A stretch of 64,000 nucleotides of DNA from Streptomyces sp. DSM 110735 (GTDB lineage: Bacteria > Actinomycetota > Actinomycetes > Streptomycetales > Streptomycetaceae): positions 124,001 to 188,000 of the forward strand of contig NZ_JACYHF010000001.1 of assembly GCF_016482685.1 (NCBI RefSeq), written 5' to 3'. Below are positions 25,324-34,957 of this stretch, piece by piece. The notes under the pieces were generated by a model, which did not search any database, was not told the origin of the DNA, and saw only the letters and a program-made list of their open reading frames with translations. The first letter of the stretch is position 1; each line of letters opens with the position of its first letter. Both the position numbers and the translations under genes were made by a program.

Positions 25324-26163
25324 ATGGCGCGGGCAGCAAATAAGGCGGCGGCGAGTGGGACGGCGCGTATGATCGCCACTTTCGCAAAGGCTCGGCGTGA
25401 ACAGTTGGGGCTGACCCAGGAGGAGTTGGGCCGCCTCATCGGCTACACCGCGTCAGCGATCAGCGCGATGGAGACGTGCGCGCAGCCCGCCAGCGACAAG
25501 ATGCTGATGGAACTTGAGCGAGTGCTCGGGGACGGTATGGGCATCTTCGAGATGGCCCGCAAGTTCATTCTGATGGACAAGTACCCGGCACAGTTCCAGG
25601 ACTTCGCCCTCATGGAGGCGGAGGCGGTCTCTCTGTCGTCGTACCAGACGTACGTGATCGACGGCCTGTTCCAGACGCCCGACTATGCGCGGGCGCTGAT
25701 CGGCGGCAACTTCCCCAAGCCCAACGATGCCAAGCTGGAGGAGCTGGTCGAGGCTCACGTCGCTCGTAGGAGTCTGTTCGATCGGGAGCCCGCCGCCATG
25801 ATCGAGCTGATCCTCGATGAGACGGCCCTGAAGCGGCCGTTCGGTAACTGGGAGATCCACAGCGCGCAGTTGCATTCGCTCGCGGAGGACGCCGAGCGGG
25901 ACAATGTGAGTGTCCAAGTGATCAAGCATGACCGGGGGTTGAAGGGAAGCCACGCAGGAGCAGCGGGCAACATGGTGCTGGTCGAGACTATGGAACACCA
26001 CCATGTGGTTTATCTGGAGAGCCAGGAGCAGAGTCAGTTGGTGAGCGACCCCGTAACTGTGGCGCAACTCAGCCACCGGTATGCGAAGATCCGCACACAG
26101 GCTCTGAGCCCGGAGGACTCGGTGAGCCTCATTCGAAAGTTGGCGGGAGAAGAGCGAACATGA
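25324..26163 (+). CDS. XRE-family regulator with DUF5753 domain
   Basis: The protein has 279 residues from ATG 25324; GTG 25315 is an equally possible start. An N-terminal helix-turn-helix of Cro/XRE type (ARREQLGLTQEELGRLIGYTASAISAMETCAQPASDKMLMELERVLG) is followed by the DUF5753 ligand-like domain (SLSSYQTYVIDGLFQTPDYARALIGG, ARRSLFDREPAAMIELILDETALKRPFG). In Streptomyces these regulators pair with a small DUF397 protein, as in the whiJ/abaA-type loci that affect development and antibiotic production. Here the stop overlaps the DUF397 start (ATGA). The stretch has more A/T at third positions than its neighbours, a common sign of accessory status. Confidence 0.9.
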   Translation: MARAANKAAASGTARMIATFAKARREQLGLTQEELGRLIGYTASAISAMETCAQPASDKMLMELERVLGDGMGIFEMARKFILMDKYPAQFQDFALMEAEAVSLSSYQTYVIDGLFQTPDYARALIGGNFPKPNDAKLEELVEAHVARRSLFDREPAAMIELILDETALKRPFGNWEIHSAQLHSLAEDAERDNVSVQVIKHDRGLKGSHAGAAGNMVLVETMEHHHVVYLESQEQSQLVSDPVTVAQLSHRYAKIRTQALSPEDSVSLIRKLAGEERT

Positions 26164-26402
26164 CCAGCACCCTGCGGTGGTTCAAGTCGAGCTACAGCGA
26201 CAGCACGGGCGGCCAGTGCGTCGAAGCCGCCTACACCTGGTGCAAGTCCTCGTACAGCGACAGCAGTGGTGGCCATTGCGTTGAGGTCGCCACCTGCCCC
26301 CACGACATCCACGTCCGCGACTCCAAGGTCCCCGACGGTCCCCACCTCACCCTCTCCACCACCGCCTGGACCTCGTTCCTCACGGGCGCCCGACGAGCCT
26401 GA
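26160..26402 (+). CDS. DUF397 protein with duplicated N-terminal motif
   Basis: An 80-residue DUF397 protein, longer than the usual 60-65. The family signature WxKSSYSxxxGGxCVE appears twice in tandem: WFKSSYSDSTGGQCVE (residues 7-22) and WCKSSYSDSSGGHCVE (residues 27-42). A single normal C-terminal part follows (CPHDIHVRDSKVPDGPHLTLSTTAWTSFLTGAR). It is translationally coupled to the XRE-DUF5753 gene, whose activity such proteins are thought to antagonise or modulate. The duplication could change the strength or stoichiometry of that interaction. Confidence 0.92.
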   Translation: MTSTLRWFKSSYSDSTGGQCVEAAYTWCKSSYSDSSGGHCVEVATCPHDIHVRDSKVPDGPHLTLSTTAWTSFLTGARRA

Positions 26403-26592
26403 TCACCGGCGGCCAGAGAACCCCCGCCCCCATCAACAGGGACGGACCCAGATGCACCGGGCACACCGCCAGCGGCGCCCGTCCCTGCCGCGCCACCTCG
26501 AAGACCGCGGGGTCCACACAGTCGGGACCCCCGGCCGAGGGCGCCTCACCGCCGTACGGTCCCCGGCACCGCGCACCCCGCTCGCCGCTCAT
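26380..26592 (-). CDS. Possible small protein, convergent with the DUF397 gene
   Basis: A 70-residue frame from ATG 26592. The C-terminal half (GPDCVDPAVFEVARQGRAPLAVCPVHLGP, then LLMGAGVLWPPVIRLV) reads like a real small soluble protein with Cys/His positions (C-x12-C pattern) rather than Arg/Pro-rich antisense. It overlaps the DUF397 3' end by 23 bases. Such small genes sit next to some DUF397 loci, but this is from memory and the call is tentative. The remaining stretch 26593-26703 is the promoter region of the protease gene. Confidence 0.45.
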   Translation of the reverse strand: MSGERGARCRGPYGGEAPSAGGPDCVDPAVFEVARQGRAPLAVCPVHLGPSLLMGAGVLWPPVIRLVGRP

Positions 26593-26703
26593 ACTCCGAT
26601 CGCACCCCGCCGGACGGCACCCCGCACGCGGCGGACGGCCAGCAGAGTGACCGTACGACGAGCCGCACGGGGCAGACACGGAGCGTAGCCCTACCGTGCC
26701 GCC

Positions 26704-28536
26704 ATGAATGCAAAGCGTTACCAAAGGCACACGGTGCTGGGCGTGGTCGCCCTCGCCGTGGCCCTGCTCACGCTGGCGGCGGCGGGAGCGTCTGCCGCCG
26801 CGCAGCGCGCCGGGACGATGCTGACGGTGAGGTTCACCAACAACAGCGACCGCGATCTGACGCTCGGACCCAACAGCTACAACGGATGCCCCGCGGCTCT
26901 GCCGGAGCGCATCAACGCGGGCGCCACCGCGAGCTGGAGCCTCGACGCCTGCGGCGACCCGCGCGGGAACTTCGGGACCGTCAGTTTCAACATCTACCGG
27001 GAGCCCAACCGCACCCAGATCACCTGGGACGCACCCGTCGTCGGCGACGCCACCTACACCCAGTCGGCGCCGTCCGGCTATGTGATCAGCCGCAGCGGCG
27101 GTCAGGGAATCAACCCGACCGTCGACTTCACCTTCGACTGCAACTCCACGACCTGCGACGGCATCCCCGACGCCTGGAAGCGCAACGGCATCTACATCAA
27201 CCCGGCCAACGGCAGCGCCCACACCGCGCCGGGTCCGGGACTGCAGTTCGTCAACCTGCCCGCGATGGGAGCCACGGTCGACAAGCCGGACATCTTCGTC
27301 CAGCTCGACTGGATGGCGAACGACAACCACAGCCACGCGCTCGCCCCCGCGGCGATCAAGCAGGTGGTCGACGCCTTCGCGAACGCGCCCTACTCACGGC
27401 ACTCGCCCACCACCGGCATCAACCTGCACGTGGACGCGGGTCCGGACAGCATCATGAACTTCGCGGACAACACGACCTGGGGCACCCTGAGCAAGGCACG
27501 CCCGCTCACGGAGCAGACCAACCTGGGCACGTCGGTGAACGGCATGTACCAGTGGAACGCCTTCAACACGATCAAGAACCAGACCGGCGGCTTCACCAGC
27601 ACCGGACGGGCGCCGATCTTCCACTACGCCATCTCCGCCCACAACCTCGAGTCCGGCAGCAGCTCCAGCGGCATCGCCCCCACCCCGGGCAGTGACCTCA
27701 TCGTCAGCCTGGGCAGCTTCGCGAACCAGGTCGGCACGGTCGCCGAGCAGGCGGGCACCCTCCTGCACGAGCTGGGTCACAACCTCAACCTGGAGCACGG
27801 CGGCGACCAGAACGTCAACAACAAGCCGCAGTACTTCAGCTCGATGAACTACCTGTACCAGTTCGGTCTGACCTCCGGCACCACCAGCGGACTCACCGAC
27901 CTCTCCCGCCAGAACACCTCGCTGGACGAGAACAGCCTGGACGAGCGGTCGTACCCCACGAGCAGCGGGAACTACGACGTCCGGCACTGGTGCCCGGGCA
28001 GCAACGGCGGCTCGTTCGTCATGGTCCCCGCCGCGGACGGGCAGGTCGACTGGAACTGCAACGGCTTGATCGAGACGACGCCGGTCTCCTTCGACGTCAA
28101 CAACGACGGGCAGCGCACGACGCTCACCGGTTTCAACGACTGGAACAACGTCCTGCTCCGCGTCGGCGCGGTCGGGCGCACCGAGGCGTCGGGCGACGTA
28201 CCGCCGCCGACCCGCGAGGACGAGCTGACCCCGAGCGACGCCGAGCTGAACCTCCCGCTGGACACCGAGCCGCCGGTCACCAAGGCACGCGTCGCGGCAT
28301 GCTCCGCCGGATACGGTGCCCGCCCCTCGGACGTGTGCGTCACCCTGACCGCCAAGGACCGCATCTCCGGCGTGGCCAGGACCGAGTACCGGCTCGACAA
28401 CGGCAAGTGGAAGAAGTACACCTCCCCCGTCACGGTGCACGGCAAGGGCAAGCACGTGCTGAAGTTCCGTTCGGTGGACTACGCGCAGAACCTTGAGAAG
28501 ACGCGGTCGGTCACCGTCGACGTCAAGCGCCCCTGA
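26704..28536 (+). CDS. Secreted zinc metalloprotease (metzincin-like)
   Basis: The protein has 610 residues with a signal peptide (VLGVVALAVALLTLAAAGASA). The catalytic zinc motif HELGHNLNLEH is at residues 355-365 (HExxHxxxxxH), followed by a Met-turn-like SSMNY about 15 residues later, which marks the metzincin clan. The N-terminal domain (about 38-145) is a beta-rich module with Cys residues (NGCPAALPERI, DACGDPRG). DGIPDAWKRNGI (about 152-163) resembles a calcium-binding thrombospondin type 3-like loop. The C-terminus carries an Ig-like/OmpL47-type module (EYRLDNGKWKKYTSPVTVHGKGKHVLKFRSVDYAQN). Expected to act outside the cell on unknown proteins. It is monocistronic and ends at a strong terminator. 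Confidence 0.9.
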   Translation: MNAKRYQRHTVLGVVALAVALLTLAAAGASAAAQRAGTMLTVRFTNNSDRDLTLGPNSYNGCPAALPERINAGATASWSLDACGDPRGNFGTVSFNIYREPNRTQITWDAPVVGDATYTQSAPSGYVISRSGGQGINPTVDFTFDCNSTTCDGIPDAWKRNGIYINPANGSAHTAPGPGLQFVNLPAMGATVDKPDIFVQLDWMANDNHSHALAPAAIKQVVDAFANAPYSRHSPTTGINLHVDAGPDSIMNFADNTTWGTLSKARPLTEQTNLGTSVNGMYQWNAFNTIKNQTGGFTSTGRAPIFHYAISAHNLESGSSSSGIAPTPGSDLIVSLGSFANQVGTVAEQAGTLLHELGHNLNLEHGGDQNVNNKPQYFSSMNYLYQFGLTSGTTSGLTDLSRQNTSLDENSLDERSYPTSSGNYDVRHWCPGSNGGSFVMVPAADGQVDWNCNGLIETTPVSFDVNNDGQRTTLTGFNDWNNVLLRVGAVGRTEASGDVPPPTREDELTPSDAELNLPLDTEPPVTKARVAACSAGYGARPSDVCVTLTAKDRISGVARTEYRLDNGKWKKYTSPVTVHGKGKHVLKFRSVDYAQNLEKTRSVTVDVKRP

Positions 28537-28552
28537 CCCGGGAGCGCGCAGG

Positions 28553-28593
28553 AAAAAAGGGGCTCGCACCGGTCGGTCGGTGCGAGCCCCTTT
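28553..28593. terminator. Bidirectional terminator between protease and purA genes
   Basis: AAAAAAGGGGCTCGCACCG-GTCGGT-CGGTGCGAGCCCC with TTT: a stem of about 13-16 bp flanked by A and T runs, so it can stop both convergent transcripts. Confidence 0.92.
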
Positions 28594-28632
28594 CCCTTGT
28601 CGCCTTACAGGTGTCCCCTTACCGGGGTCCCC

Positions 28633-29916
28633 TTACAGGAACGAGTTGATCTCGATCGTCTCGTCGCGACCCGGACCGACACCGATCGCGGAGATCGGCG
28701 CGCCGGACATCTCCTCCAGCGCCTTCACGTAGTTCTGCGCGTTCTTCGGCAGGTCGGAGAAGGACTTCGCCTTGGTGATGTCCTCGGACCAGCCCGGCAG
28801 CGTCTCGTAGACCGGCTTCGCGTGGTGGAAGTCGCTCTGGGAGTACGGGAGTTCCTCGACGCGCTTGCCGTCGATCTCGTACGCCACGCAGACCGGGATC
28901 TCCTCCCAGCCGGTGAGCACGTCCAGCTTGGTGAGGAAGAAGTCGGTGAGACCGTTGACGCGCGTGGCGTAGCGGGCGATCACCGCGTCGAACCAGCCGC
29001 AGCGACGGTCGCGACCGGTGGTCACACCGCGCTCGCCACCGATGCGGCGCAGCGCCTCGCCGTCCGCGTCGAACAGCTCGGTCGGGAACGGACCGGAGCC
29101 GACGCGGGTCGTGTACGCCTTGAGGATGCCGATGACGCGGCTGATCTTCGTCGGACCGACGCCGGAGCCGGTGCAGGCGCCGCCGGCGGTCGGGTTGGAG
29201 GAGGTGACGAAGGGGTACGTGCCGTGGTCGATGTCGAGCAGGGTGCCCTGACCGCCCTCGAACAGCACGACCTTGTCGTCCTCCAGCGCCTGGTTGAGCA
29301 CCAGGACGGTGTCGGCGACGAACGGCTTGATCTGCTCCGCGTAGCCCAGCAGCTCCTCGACGACCTGCTCGGCGGCGATGGCGCGGCGGTTGTAGAGCTT
29401 GGTGAGCATCTGGTTCTTGACGTCGAGCGCGGCTTCCACCTTCTGGAGGAGGATCGACTCGTCGTAGAGGTCCTGGACGCGGATGCCGACGCGGTTGATC
29501 TTGTCGGCGTAGGTCGGACCGATGCCGCGACCCGTGGTGCCGATCTTGCGCTTGCCGAGGAAGCGCTCGGAGACCTTGTCCATCGTCACGTTGTAGGGCG
29601 TGATGATGTGCGCGTTTCCGCTGATGAGGAGCTTCGACGTGTCGACGCCGCGCTCGTTCAGACCGCTCAGCTCGGAGAGCAGGACCGAGGGATCGACGAC
29701 GACACCGTTGCCGATGACCGGCGTACAGGTGGGTGAGAGGATTCCGGAAGGGAGGAGGTGGAGCGCGTACTTCTGGTCGCCCACGACGACCGTGTGGCCG
29801 GCGTTGTTGCCGCCCTGGTAGCGCACTACATAATCCACCGAGCCACCGAGCAGGTCGGTCGCCTTCCCCTTGCCTTCGTCACCCCACTGAGCACCGAGCA
29901 GCACAAGTGCGGGCAC
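28633..29916 (-). CDS. purA: Adenylosuccinate synthetase
   Basis: A 427-residue PurA of standard length. It joins IMP and aspartate with GTP hydrolysis at the first committed step to AMP. Motifs: [16 protein letters not shown] (P-loop-like, near residue 9), [57 protein letters not shown], and [21 protein letters not shown] 29916 is chosen because GGAAGGGG lies about 9 nt upstream and the product starts [14 protein letters not shown]. It is transcribed away from the diacylglycerol-kinase-like gene. Confidence 0.98.
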   Translation of the reverse strand: MPALVLLGAQWGDEGKGKATDLLGGSVDYVVRYQGGNNAGHTVVVGDQKYALHLLPSGILSPTCTPVIGNGVVVDPSVLLSELSGLNERGVDTSKLLISGNAHIITPYNVTMDKVSERFLGKRKIGTTGRGIGPTYADKINRVGIRVQDLYDESILLQKVEAALDVKNQMLTKLYNRRAIAAEQVVEELLGYAEQIKPFVADTVLVLNQALEDDKVVLFEGGQGTLLDIDHGTYPFVTSSNPTAGGACTGSGVGPTKISRVIGILKAYTTRVGSGPFPTELFDADGEALRRIGGERGVTTGRDRRCGWFDAVIARYATRVNGLTDFFLTKLDVLTGWEEIPVCVAYEIDGKRVEELPYSQSDFHHAKPVYETLPGWSEDITKAKSFSDLPKNAQNYVKALEEMSGAPISAIGVGPGRDETIEINSFL

Positions 29917-30053
29917 GCGCGTACACCCCTTCCGGGCGGGGCATGTCCAAGGTCGGGGGCGTGGGCGCGAGGTTTGATCGCCTCGTCGCCGCGTACCGCC
30001 GCGACCGTCGTTGGCCGCACAACCCGTCGGACCGGATGCCCCGGAATAGACGA

Positions 30054-30081
30054 AGCCCCTGGCGCAATAGCGCAAGGGGCT
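30054..30081. terminator. Hairpin upstream of the DAGK-like gene
   Basis: AGCCCCT-G-GCGC-AATA-GCGC-A-AGGGGCT folds into a two-part stem with an AATA loop, followed on the plus strand by CTTGC. It lies in the purA/DAGK divergent promoter region and may be an attenuator or a processed 5'-UTR structure for the plus-strand gene. Confidence 0.45.
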
Positions 30082-30123
30082 CTTGCACAAAGATGCTACC
30101 CGAGGAAGCGAGGCAGGACCGAG

Positions 30124-30942
30124 GTGGCGACTTCCGCGACGTCCGATCAGCTCCTGGTGATCATCGACCCGGCGGCACGGCAGGGGGACGGGGAGTCCGT
30201 TCGGATAGCGAAAGACGTGCTCAGCGCGGGTGCGGCGGCGAAGGTGTGCCTGCCGGACTCTCCCGAGGAATTCGCCCGAGCGCTCGGCAGACGGGGGTCC
30301 CGTCGCCCGGTCGTGATCGGGGACGACGCGGCGCTGGTGCGGGCGGTCGGTCTGCTCCACCGGCACCGGGAGCTGGCGGACTGCGCGCTGTCGGTGGTCC
30401 CGGTGGGACCGGCTTCGCTCGCCGGGGCGCTGGGGGTGCCGCTGGGCGCGGTCGCGGCGGCGCGGGCGGTCCTGGAGGGCGGGGAGCGGCGCCTGGACCT
30501 CCTGGTGGACGACAGCGACGGGGTCGTCCTCGGCTGCCTGGGCATCCCGCCGACCTCCGTCCGCGCCCTGACCCCGGAACCGGTCGGCGCCCCCGCCCAC
30601 CACCACCCCTGGCTCCGCTCCACCTACCGCACCCTGGTCCGCACGCTGGGCTCCCGCCCGGCGCGGCTCCGGGTGGATCTCGACGGGGAGACGGTGACGG
30701 ACCTCGACCGTCCCGTGGAGGCGGTCTCGGTGACACCCTCCGGGCACGGTGTCGCCTCGGTCGAGATACACCCGTTCGCCTTCGCGGACTCCACCGCCTC
30801 CGTCGTCACCTCCGCCCGCACGATCACGGTGACCGGGGAGGACTTCCACTACCGCGCGGACGCGGTGACCTCCGGTCCGGTGCGGAGGAGGACATGGCGG
30901 GTGGCGGAGGGGGCTTGGGGGTTGGTGGTGCCTCGGGGGTGA
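30124..30942 (+). CDS. Diacylglycerol kinase-like protein
   Basis: The protein has 272 residues from GTG 30124. The N-terminal part has the catalytic-domain pattern of the diacylglycerol/sphingosine kinase fold in diverged form ([47 protein letters not shown]). Most relatives have a GGDGT motif; here it is VIGDDAA, so kinase activity is uncertain. The C-terminal beta-rich half ([42 protein letters not shown]) matches the second domain of the family. It is divergent from purA. Confidence 0.75.
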   Translation: MATSATSDQLLVIIDPAARQGDGESVRIAKDVLSAGAAAKVCLPDSPEEFARALGRRGSRRPVVIGDDAALVRAVGLLHRHRELADCALSVVPVGPASLAGALGVPLGAVAAARAVLEGGERRLDLLVDDSDGVVLGCLGIPPTSVRALTPEPVGAPAHHHPWLRSTYRTLVRTLGSRPARLRVDLDGETVTDLDRPVEAVSVTPSGHGVASVEIHPFAFADSTASVVTSARTITVTGEDFHYRADAVTSGPVRRRTWRVAEGAWGLVVPRG

Positions 30943-31024
30943 GGGGGTTGGGGGGAGGGGGGTGGTTGGGGGGTGCGGTTTGGGGTGGGTGCGGTCTGGG
31001 GGACGCGGTCTAGGGGCGCAGGTT

Positions 31025-31091
31025 GAGGCGGGCGCGGGGCGAGGCGGGCGCGAGGCGGGCGCGGGGCGAGGCGGGCGCGAGGCGAGGCGGG
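31025..31091. repeat. Perfect 27-bp tandem repeat, two copies plus a partial third
   Basis: Two identical 27-base units (31025-31051 and 31052-31078), built from GAGGCGGGCGC and GGGGC blocks, are followed by a partial third copy to about 31091. The array is noncoding and lies 70-140 nt before the SDR start. The length is likely to vary between strains. Confidence 0.85.
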
Positions 31092-31163
31092 GGCTGTTTG
31101 AGGGGGGTGGGGGCGGAAACTCGGGCGTCCTTCGGTTCCGTTCCTCGGGCGCGGGAGGCAGTC

Positions 31164-32045
31164 GTGAGCAACAGCCCCTTGCAGGGTCGCACCGTGGTGG
31201 TGACCGGGGCGGCGCGTGGGCTGGGGGCGGCGCTCGCGCGGGACGTCGCGGCGCGGGGGGCGCGGGTCGCGCTGCTCGGACTGGAGGGGGAGCGGCTGGC
31301 GATGGTCGCGGCGGGGCTGCCGGTGCCCGCGCTGGCGGTCGAGGTGGACGTCACCGATCCGCTCGCGCTGGAGCAGGCGGCGTCCGAGGTGCGCGGCGAG
31401 CTGGGTCCGCCGTCCGTCGTCGTCGCCAACGCGGGGATCGCGGAGGGCGGTCCGTTCCTCACGTCCGACCCCGAGTCGTGGCGCCGGGTGATCGACGTGA
31501 ACCTCGTCGGCAGCGCCAACACCGCCCGGGCGTTCCTGACCGACCTGACGGCAACGGCCGGGTACTACCTCCAGGTGGCGTCCCTCGCCGCCTTCGGCAC
31601 CGCGCCCATGATGAGCGCCTACTGCGCCTCCAAGGCGGGCGTGGAGTCCTTCGCGCACGCTCTCCAGGCGGAGGTCGCCCACGAGGGCGTCGCCGTCGGC
31701 ATCGCCTACATCAACTGGACCGACACCGACATGACCCACGACGCCGACCACTACCCCGTCCTGCGCGCCCTGAAGTCCAACATGCCGCTCCCCGCCCGCA
31801 AGGTCTATCCGGCACCCCTCGTCGCCGCCCGCCTGGTCGACGCCGTCGAACGCCGCCGCACCGCCGTCTACGTCCCCGCCTGGCTCCGCCTCGCCCAGAT
31901 CCTCCGCGCCACCCTCCCACCCCTCGTCCTCCGCCGCGCCCGCCACACCCTCCCCACCCTCCAGTCCTCCCCCACCCCGCTCACGGCGACGGGGGTGCTC
32001 GGCGGCGGGGGACGGGCGGACGAGGTCCGCCGGACGGGTCCCTAG
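31164..32045 (+). CDS. Short-chain dehydrogenase/reductase
   Basis: A 293-residue SDR from GTG 31164, which has GGGAGG 5 nt upstream. The cofactor motif TGAARGLG is at about residues 13-20, with NAG in [12 protein letters not shown], the catalytic Ser in [10 protein letters not shown], and Tyr-x3-Lys in SAYCASKAG. The C-terminal 60 residues ([32 protein letters not shown]) resemble the membrane-associating tail seen in some SDRs of mycobacteria and Streptomyces. The substrate is unknown. The structured intergenic segment follows. Confidence 0.92.
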   Translation: MSNSPLQGRTVVVTGAARGLGAALARDVAARGARVALLGLEGERLAMVAAGLPVPALAVEVDVTDPLALEQAASEVRGELGPPSVVVANAGIAEGGPFLTSDPESWRRVIDVNLVGSANTARAFLTDLTATAGYYLQVASLAAFGTAPMMSAYCASKAGVESFAHALQAEVAHEGVAVGIAYINWTDTDMTHDADHYPVLRALKSNMPLPARKVYPAPLVAARLVDAVERRRTAVYVPAWLRLAQILRATLPPLVLRRARHTLPTLQSSPTPLTATGVLGGGGRADEVRRTGP

Positions 32046-32330
32046 GGGACGTGCTCCCGCCGGGGGTCAACTTGGGGTTCCGGCTGGCGTCACCGGGCGG
32101 GTGATCCTGCGGCGCCCGACGTTGACGCGACCGCACCGCACGCACAAGGACCGCCCGGTTTCCCGAGCGGCCCTTGCCGAAGTCTGAACCCTGGGCGTGT
32201 GGCCTGCCCTCTCGGGCTACCAGGGACGCTTCCAGGGTCTTCGCCGCCAGCCTACGGCCAGGGCTCCGGGTCCGCCGCCTTCCGGCTCGGTGTGGACGCC
32301 GCCCGCCCCCGCGGGTCAACCCGGCGGATC
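32046..32330 (-). ncRNA. Candidate structured RNA (possibly a solitary omega-RNA/HEARO-like element)
   Basis: No protein fits this gap of about 360 nt. On the minus strand it folds unusually well. A 13-bp stem (with G-U wobbles) capped by a GAAA tetraloop is at 32175-32146. A GCCC-GAGA-GGGC hairpin (32217-32206) sits inside a CCCTGG/CCAGGG stem (32225-32189). A TCACC/GGTGA hairpin is at 32104-32090. A GCCGG/CCGGC hairpin is at 32084-32059, whose loop hexamer (GTTGAC on minus, 32071-32066) can pair with GTCAAC at 32126-32121 to make a pseudoknot. GNRA loops appear only when the minus strand is read. The architecture recalls the guide scaffolds beside IscB/TnpB genes, but no such gene is present. 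Exact ends are unknown. Confidence 0.4.
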
Positions 32331-32405
32331 TCGACGCGGCGCGGTCGCCCTCTCTCGCCGCCTCGGGCTGCCATGGCACCGCGCGCCTGCCGCTGGACGG
32401 CGTCC

Positions 32406-34031
32406 TCAGCCCGCCACGTCACGTCGGCGTATGCCCATGAGCCCTGCGTATGTCAGTGCGAGGGTGACGCCCAGGAGGGTGAGTACCGGGGGCCAGTTCA
32501 TGGGGGTGCCGGGGAGCTTGGGGAGGTGGGCGTAGGGGGAGAGGTCCAGGAGGAGGTGGGGGGCGTTGAGGGCGGGACCCACCCAGCCGAGGAGGAGGGT
32601 CGCGCTCGCTGCCGCCCAGGCGATGGTCGCCGCGCGGGGGAGGACGCCGTAGAGCAACACCGTCAGGGCGCCGAGGGTCCAGATCGCGGGGAGTTGGATC
32701 AGGCAGGCGGCTAGGAGGGCGCCGGGGCGGTGGCCGTAGCCCGCCATGAAGCCGAGGGACGCCAGGAGCATCAGGGCTGTGGAGCCCGCGAAGGCGATCG
32801 TCAGGTGGCTCGCCGCCCAGCGGAGGCGGCTCACCGCGCAGGCGAGGACCGGTTCCGCCCGCCCCGAGGTCTCCTCCGAGGCGAGGCGGAGGACCGAGGA
32901 GACGATGTAGAGCGCGGCGACCAGACCGAGCATCCCGGTCATCGCGGAGAGGAACGCGTCCTGCGCGCCGGTGCGCCCGCCCATCCGCTCCAGGATCCGC
33001 CGTACCCCCTCGTTGTCGCCCATCATGTCCGCCGCGCCCTGGGTGAGACCGCCGTAGACCACCCCCGCCAGGAAGAACCCCACGCCCCAGCCCAGCAGCG
33101 CACCCCGCTGGAGCCGCCACGCCAGACCCGCCGCGCCGCCGAGACGACCCCGTGCCGGACCCGGACGGGTCGGCAGGAAGCTCATCCCCAGGTCGCGGCG
33201 GGCGGCGAGGATGAAGGCGAGGGCGCCGAGAACCGCACACGCGCCGCCGAACAGCAGCAGCACCCACCACCGCTCCCCCGCGTACGCCCGCAGGTTCTCC
33301 TGCCAGCCCAGCGGCGACAGCCAGGTCAGCACGGAGGAACCGTCCGCCCGCGCCGAGTCGCCCGCCGCGCGCAGCACGAACGCCGCCCCGAGCACCGCCG
33401 AGGTCAGCCCCCGCGCCAGCCGCGCGCTCTGCGTGAACTGAGCCGCGACCGCCGCCACCCCGGCGAAGACGAGACCCGTCCCGGCGACGCCCAGCGCGAG
33501 CGCCACCGCGCCCGGGACGCCGTACGACGCCATCCCCGCGAGAAGCAGCAGCGCCAGCACGCCGTTCGCGACCGCCGCCGCGAGCAGCGCCGCCGTCAGC
33601 GGTGCCCGACGCCCGACCGCCGCCGACGCGACCAGCTCCGCCCGCCCGCTCTCCTCCTCGTCCCGGGTGTGCCGTACGACGATCAGCAGACTCATCGCGG
33701 CGGCGAGCAGCCCGGCGTACACGCCCGCGCGCCACGCCGTCATCCCGCCCACGGAGTCGTCGAGGAGCGGTCCGGTCAGGGCGCGCAGCGAGGCGTTGGC
33801 GGTCATCTGCTGCCGCAGGGACGCGCGTTCGGCAGCCGTGGCGTACAGACCCTTCAGGGTGCCGGGCATGGAGAGGACCATCAGGGCGTTCACCCCCGCC
33901 CAGACGGGGATCTGGACGCGGTCCCGGCGCAGGGCGAACCGGAGCAGGGCGGGGGTGGCGGTGAGGGTGGAGGCGGGGGTGGAGACGGGGTGCCGGGTCC
34001 CGGGGGTCGTGGTGGTCGCCGTGGTGGTCAT
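32406..34031 (-). CDS. ABC-2 type exporter permease
   Basis: A 541-residue integral membrane protein with about 12 hydrophobic segments in two homologous halves ([16 protein letters not shown]... and [26 protein letters not shown]). It is typical of the large single-chain permeases of the streptomycete antibiotic-exporter group. A conserved [22 protein letters not shown] loop appears in both halves ([18 protein letters not shown]). Its start overlaps the ATPase stop (ATGA at 34031-34028). Together they form an exporter with an unknown substrate. Confidence 0.92.
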   Translation of the reverse strand: MTTTATTTTPGTRHPVSTPASTLTATPALLRFALRRDRVQIPVWAGVNALMVLSMPGTLKGLYATAAERASLRQQMTANASLRALTGPLLDDSVGGMTAWRAGVYAGLLAAAMSLLIVVRHTRDEEESGRAELVASAAVGRRAPLTAALLAAAVANGVLALLLLAGMASYGVPGAVALALGVAGTGLVFAGVAAVAAQFTQSARLARGLTSAVLGAAFVLRAAGDSARADGSSVLTWLSPLGWQENLRAYAGERWWVLLLFGGACAVLGALAFILAARRDLGMSFLPTRPGPARGRLGGAAGLAWRLQRGALLGWGVGFFLAGVVYGGLTQGAADMMGDNEGVRRILERMGGRTGAQDAFLSAMTGMLGLVAALYIVSSVLRLASEETSGRAEPVLACAVSRLRWAASHLTIAFAGSTALMLLASLGFMAGYGHRPGALLAACLIQLPAIWTLGALTVLLYGVLPRAATIAWAAASATLLLGWVGPALNAPHLLLDLSPYAHLPKLPGTPMNWPPVLTLLGVTLALTYAGLMGIRRRDVAG

Positions 34032-34957
34032 CGCGCCGCCACCTCAGCGTCCGTCGCCGTCTCCGTCTCCGCCGGGGTCTCCTCGTAGTGCCGCAGGAAC
34101 AGCTCCTCCAGCGTCGGCGGGGTGGAGGTCAGCGAGCGGACGCCCACGGCGGTGAGGGCGCGCAGGACGCCGTCCAGTTGATCGGTGTCCACCTGGAGGT
34201 GGACGCGGTGACCCTGGACGTCGAGATCGTGCACGCCGGGCAGCTCCGTGAGACCGACCGGGTCGCCGCGCAGCTCCGCGCGGACGCTGGTCCGGGTCAG
34301 ATGCCGCAGCTCCGCCAGCGAACCGGTCTCCACCGTGCGCCCCTTGCGCACGATGGAGACCCGGTCGCACAGCGTCTCCACCTCGCTGAGGATGTGCGAG
34401 GAGAGCAGGACGGTACGTCCCCGGTCCCGCTCCTCCGCCACACAGGACTGGAAGACCTCCTCCATCAGCGGGTCCAGACCCGAGGTCGGCTCGTCCAGGA
34501 TCAGCAGGTCCACGTCCGAGGCGAACGCGGCGACCAGGGCGACCTTCTGCCGGTTGCCCTTGGAGTACGTACGGCACTTGCGGGTCGGGTCCAGCTCGAA
34601 CCGCTCGGTCAGCTCCGCGCGGCGCCGCTCGTCCAGACCGCCGCGGAGTCTGCCGTACAGGTCGACGACCTCGCCGCCGGAGAGGTTGCGCCACAGGGTC
34701 ACGTCACCGGGGACGTACGCGATGCGGCGGTGGATCTCCACGGCGTCGGACCACGGGTCGTGACCGAGCACCTGCGCGGCACCGGCGTCCGCGCGCAGGA
34801 GTCCGAGCAGGACGCGGATGGTGGTGGACTTCCCGGCGCCGTTCGGACCGAGGAAACCGTGCACCTCGCCGCGCTCGACGCTCAGGTCGAGTCCGGTGAG
34901 GGCGTGGGTACGGCCGAAGGACTTGTGCAGTCCCGAGACCGTGATGGCCTTCGTCAT
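34028..34957 (-). CDS. ABC transporter ATP-binding protein
   Basis: The ATPase has 309 residues: Walker [20 protein letters not shown]-loop region [18 protein letters not shown], signature [34 protein letters not shown] (Walker B and D-loop) and the switch His in [17 protein letters not shown]. The signature is YSKGNRQ in place of LSGGQ, as in the DrrA/CcmA-like drug-export subgroup. It is co-translated with the permease. It is divergent from a GbsR/MarR regulator 73 nt away, which probably controls it. Confidence 0.95.
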   Translation of the reverse strand: MTKAITVSGLHKSFGRTHALTGLDLSVERGEVHGFLGPNGAGKSTTIRVLLGLLRADAGAAQVLGHDPWSDAVEIHRRIAYVPGDVTLWRNLSGGEVVDLYGRLRGGLDERRRAELTERFELDPTRKCRTYSKGNRQKVALVAAFASDVDLLILDEPTSGLDPLMEEVFQSCVAEERDRGRTVLLSSHILSEVETLCDRVSIVRKGRTVETGSLAELRHLTRTSVRAELRGDPVGLTELPGVHDLDVQGHRVHLQVDTDQLDGVLRALTAVGVRSLTSTPPTLEELFLRHYEETPAETETATDAEVAAR

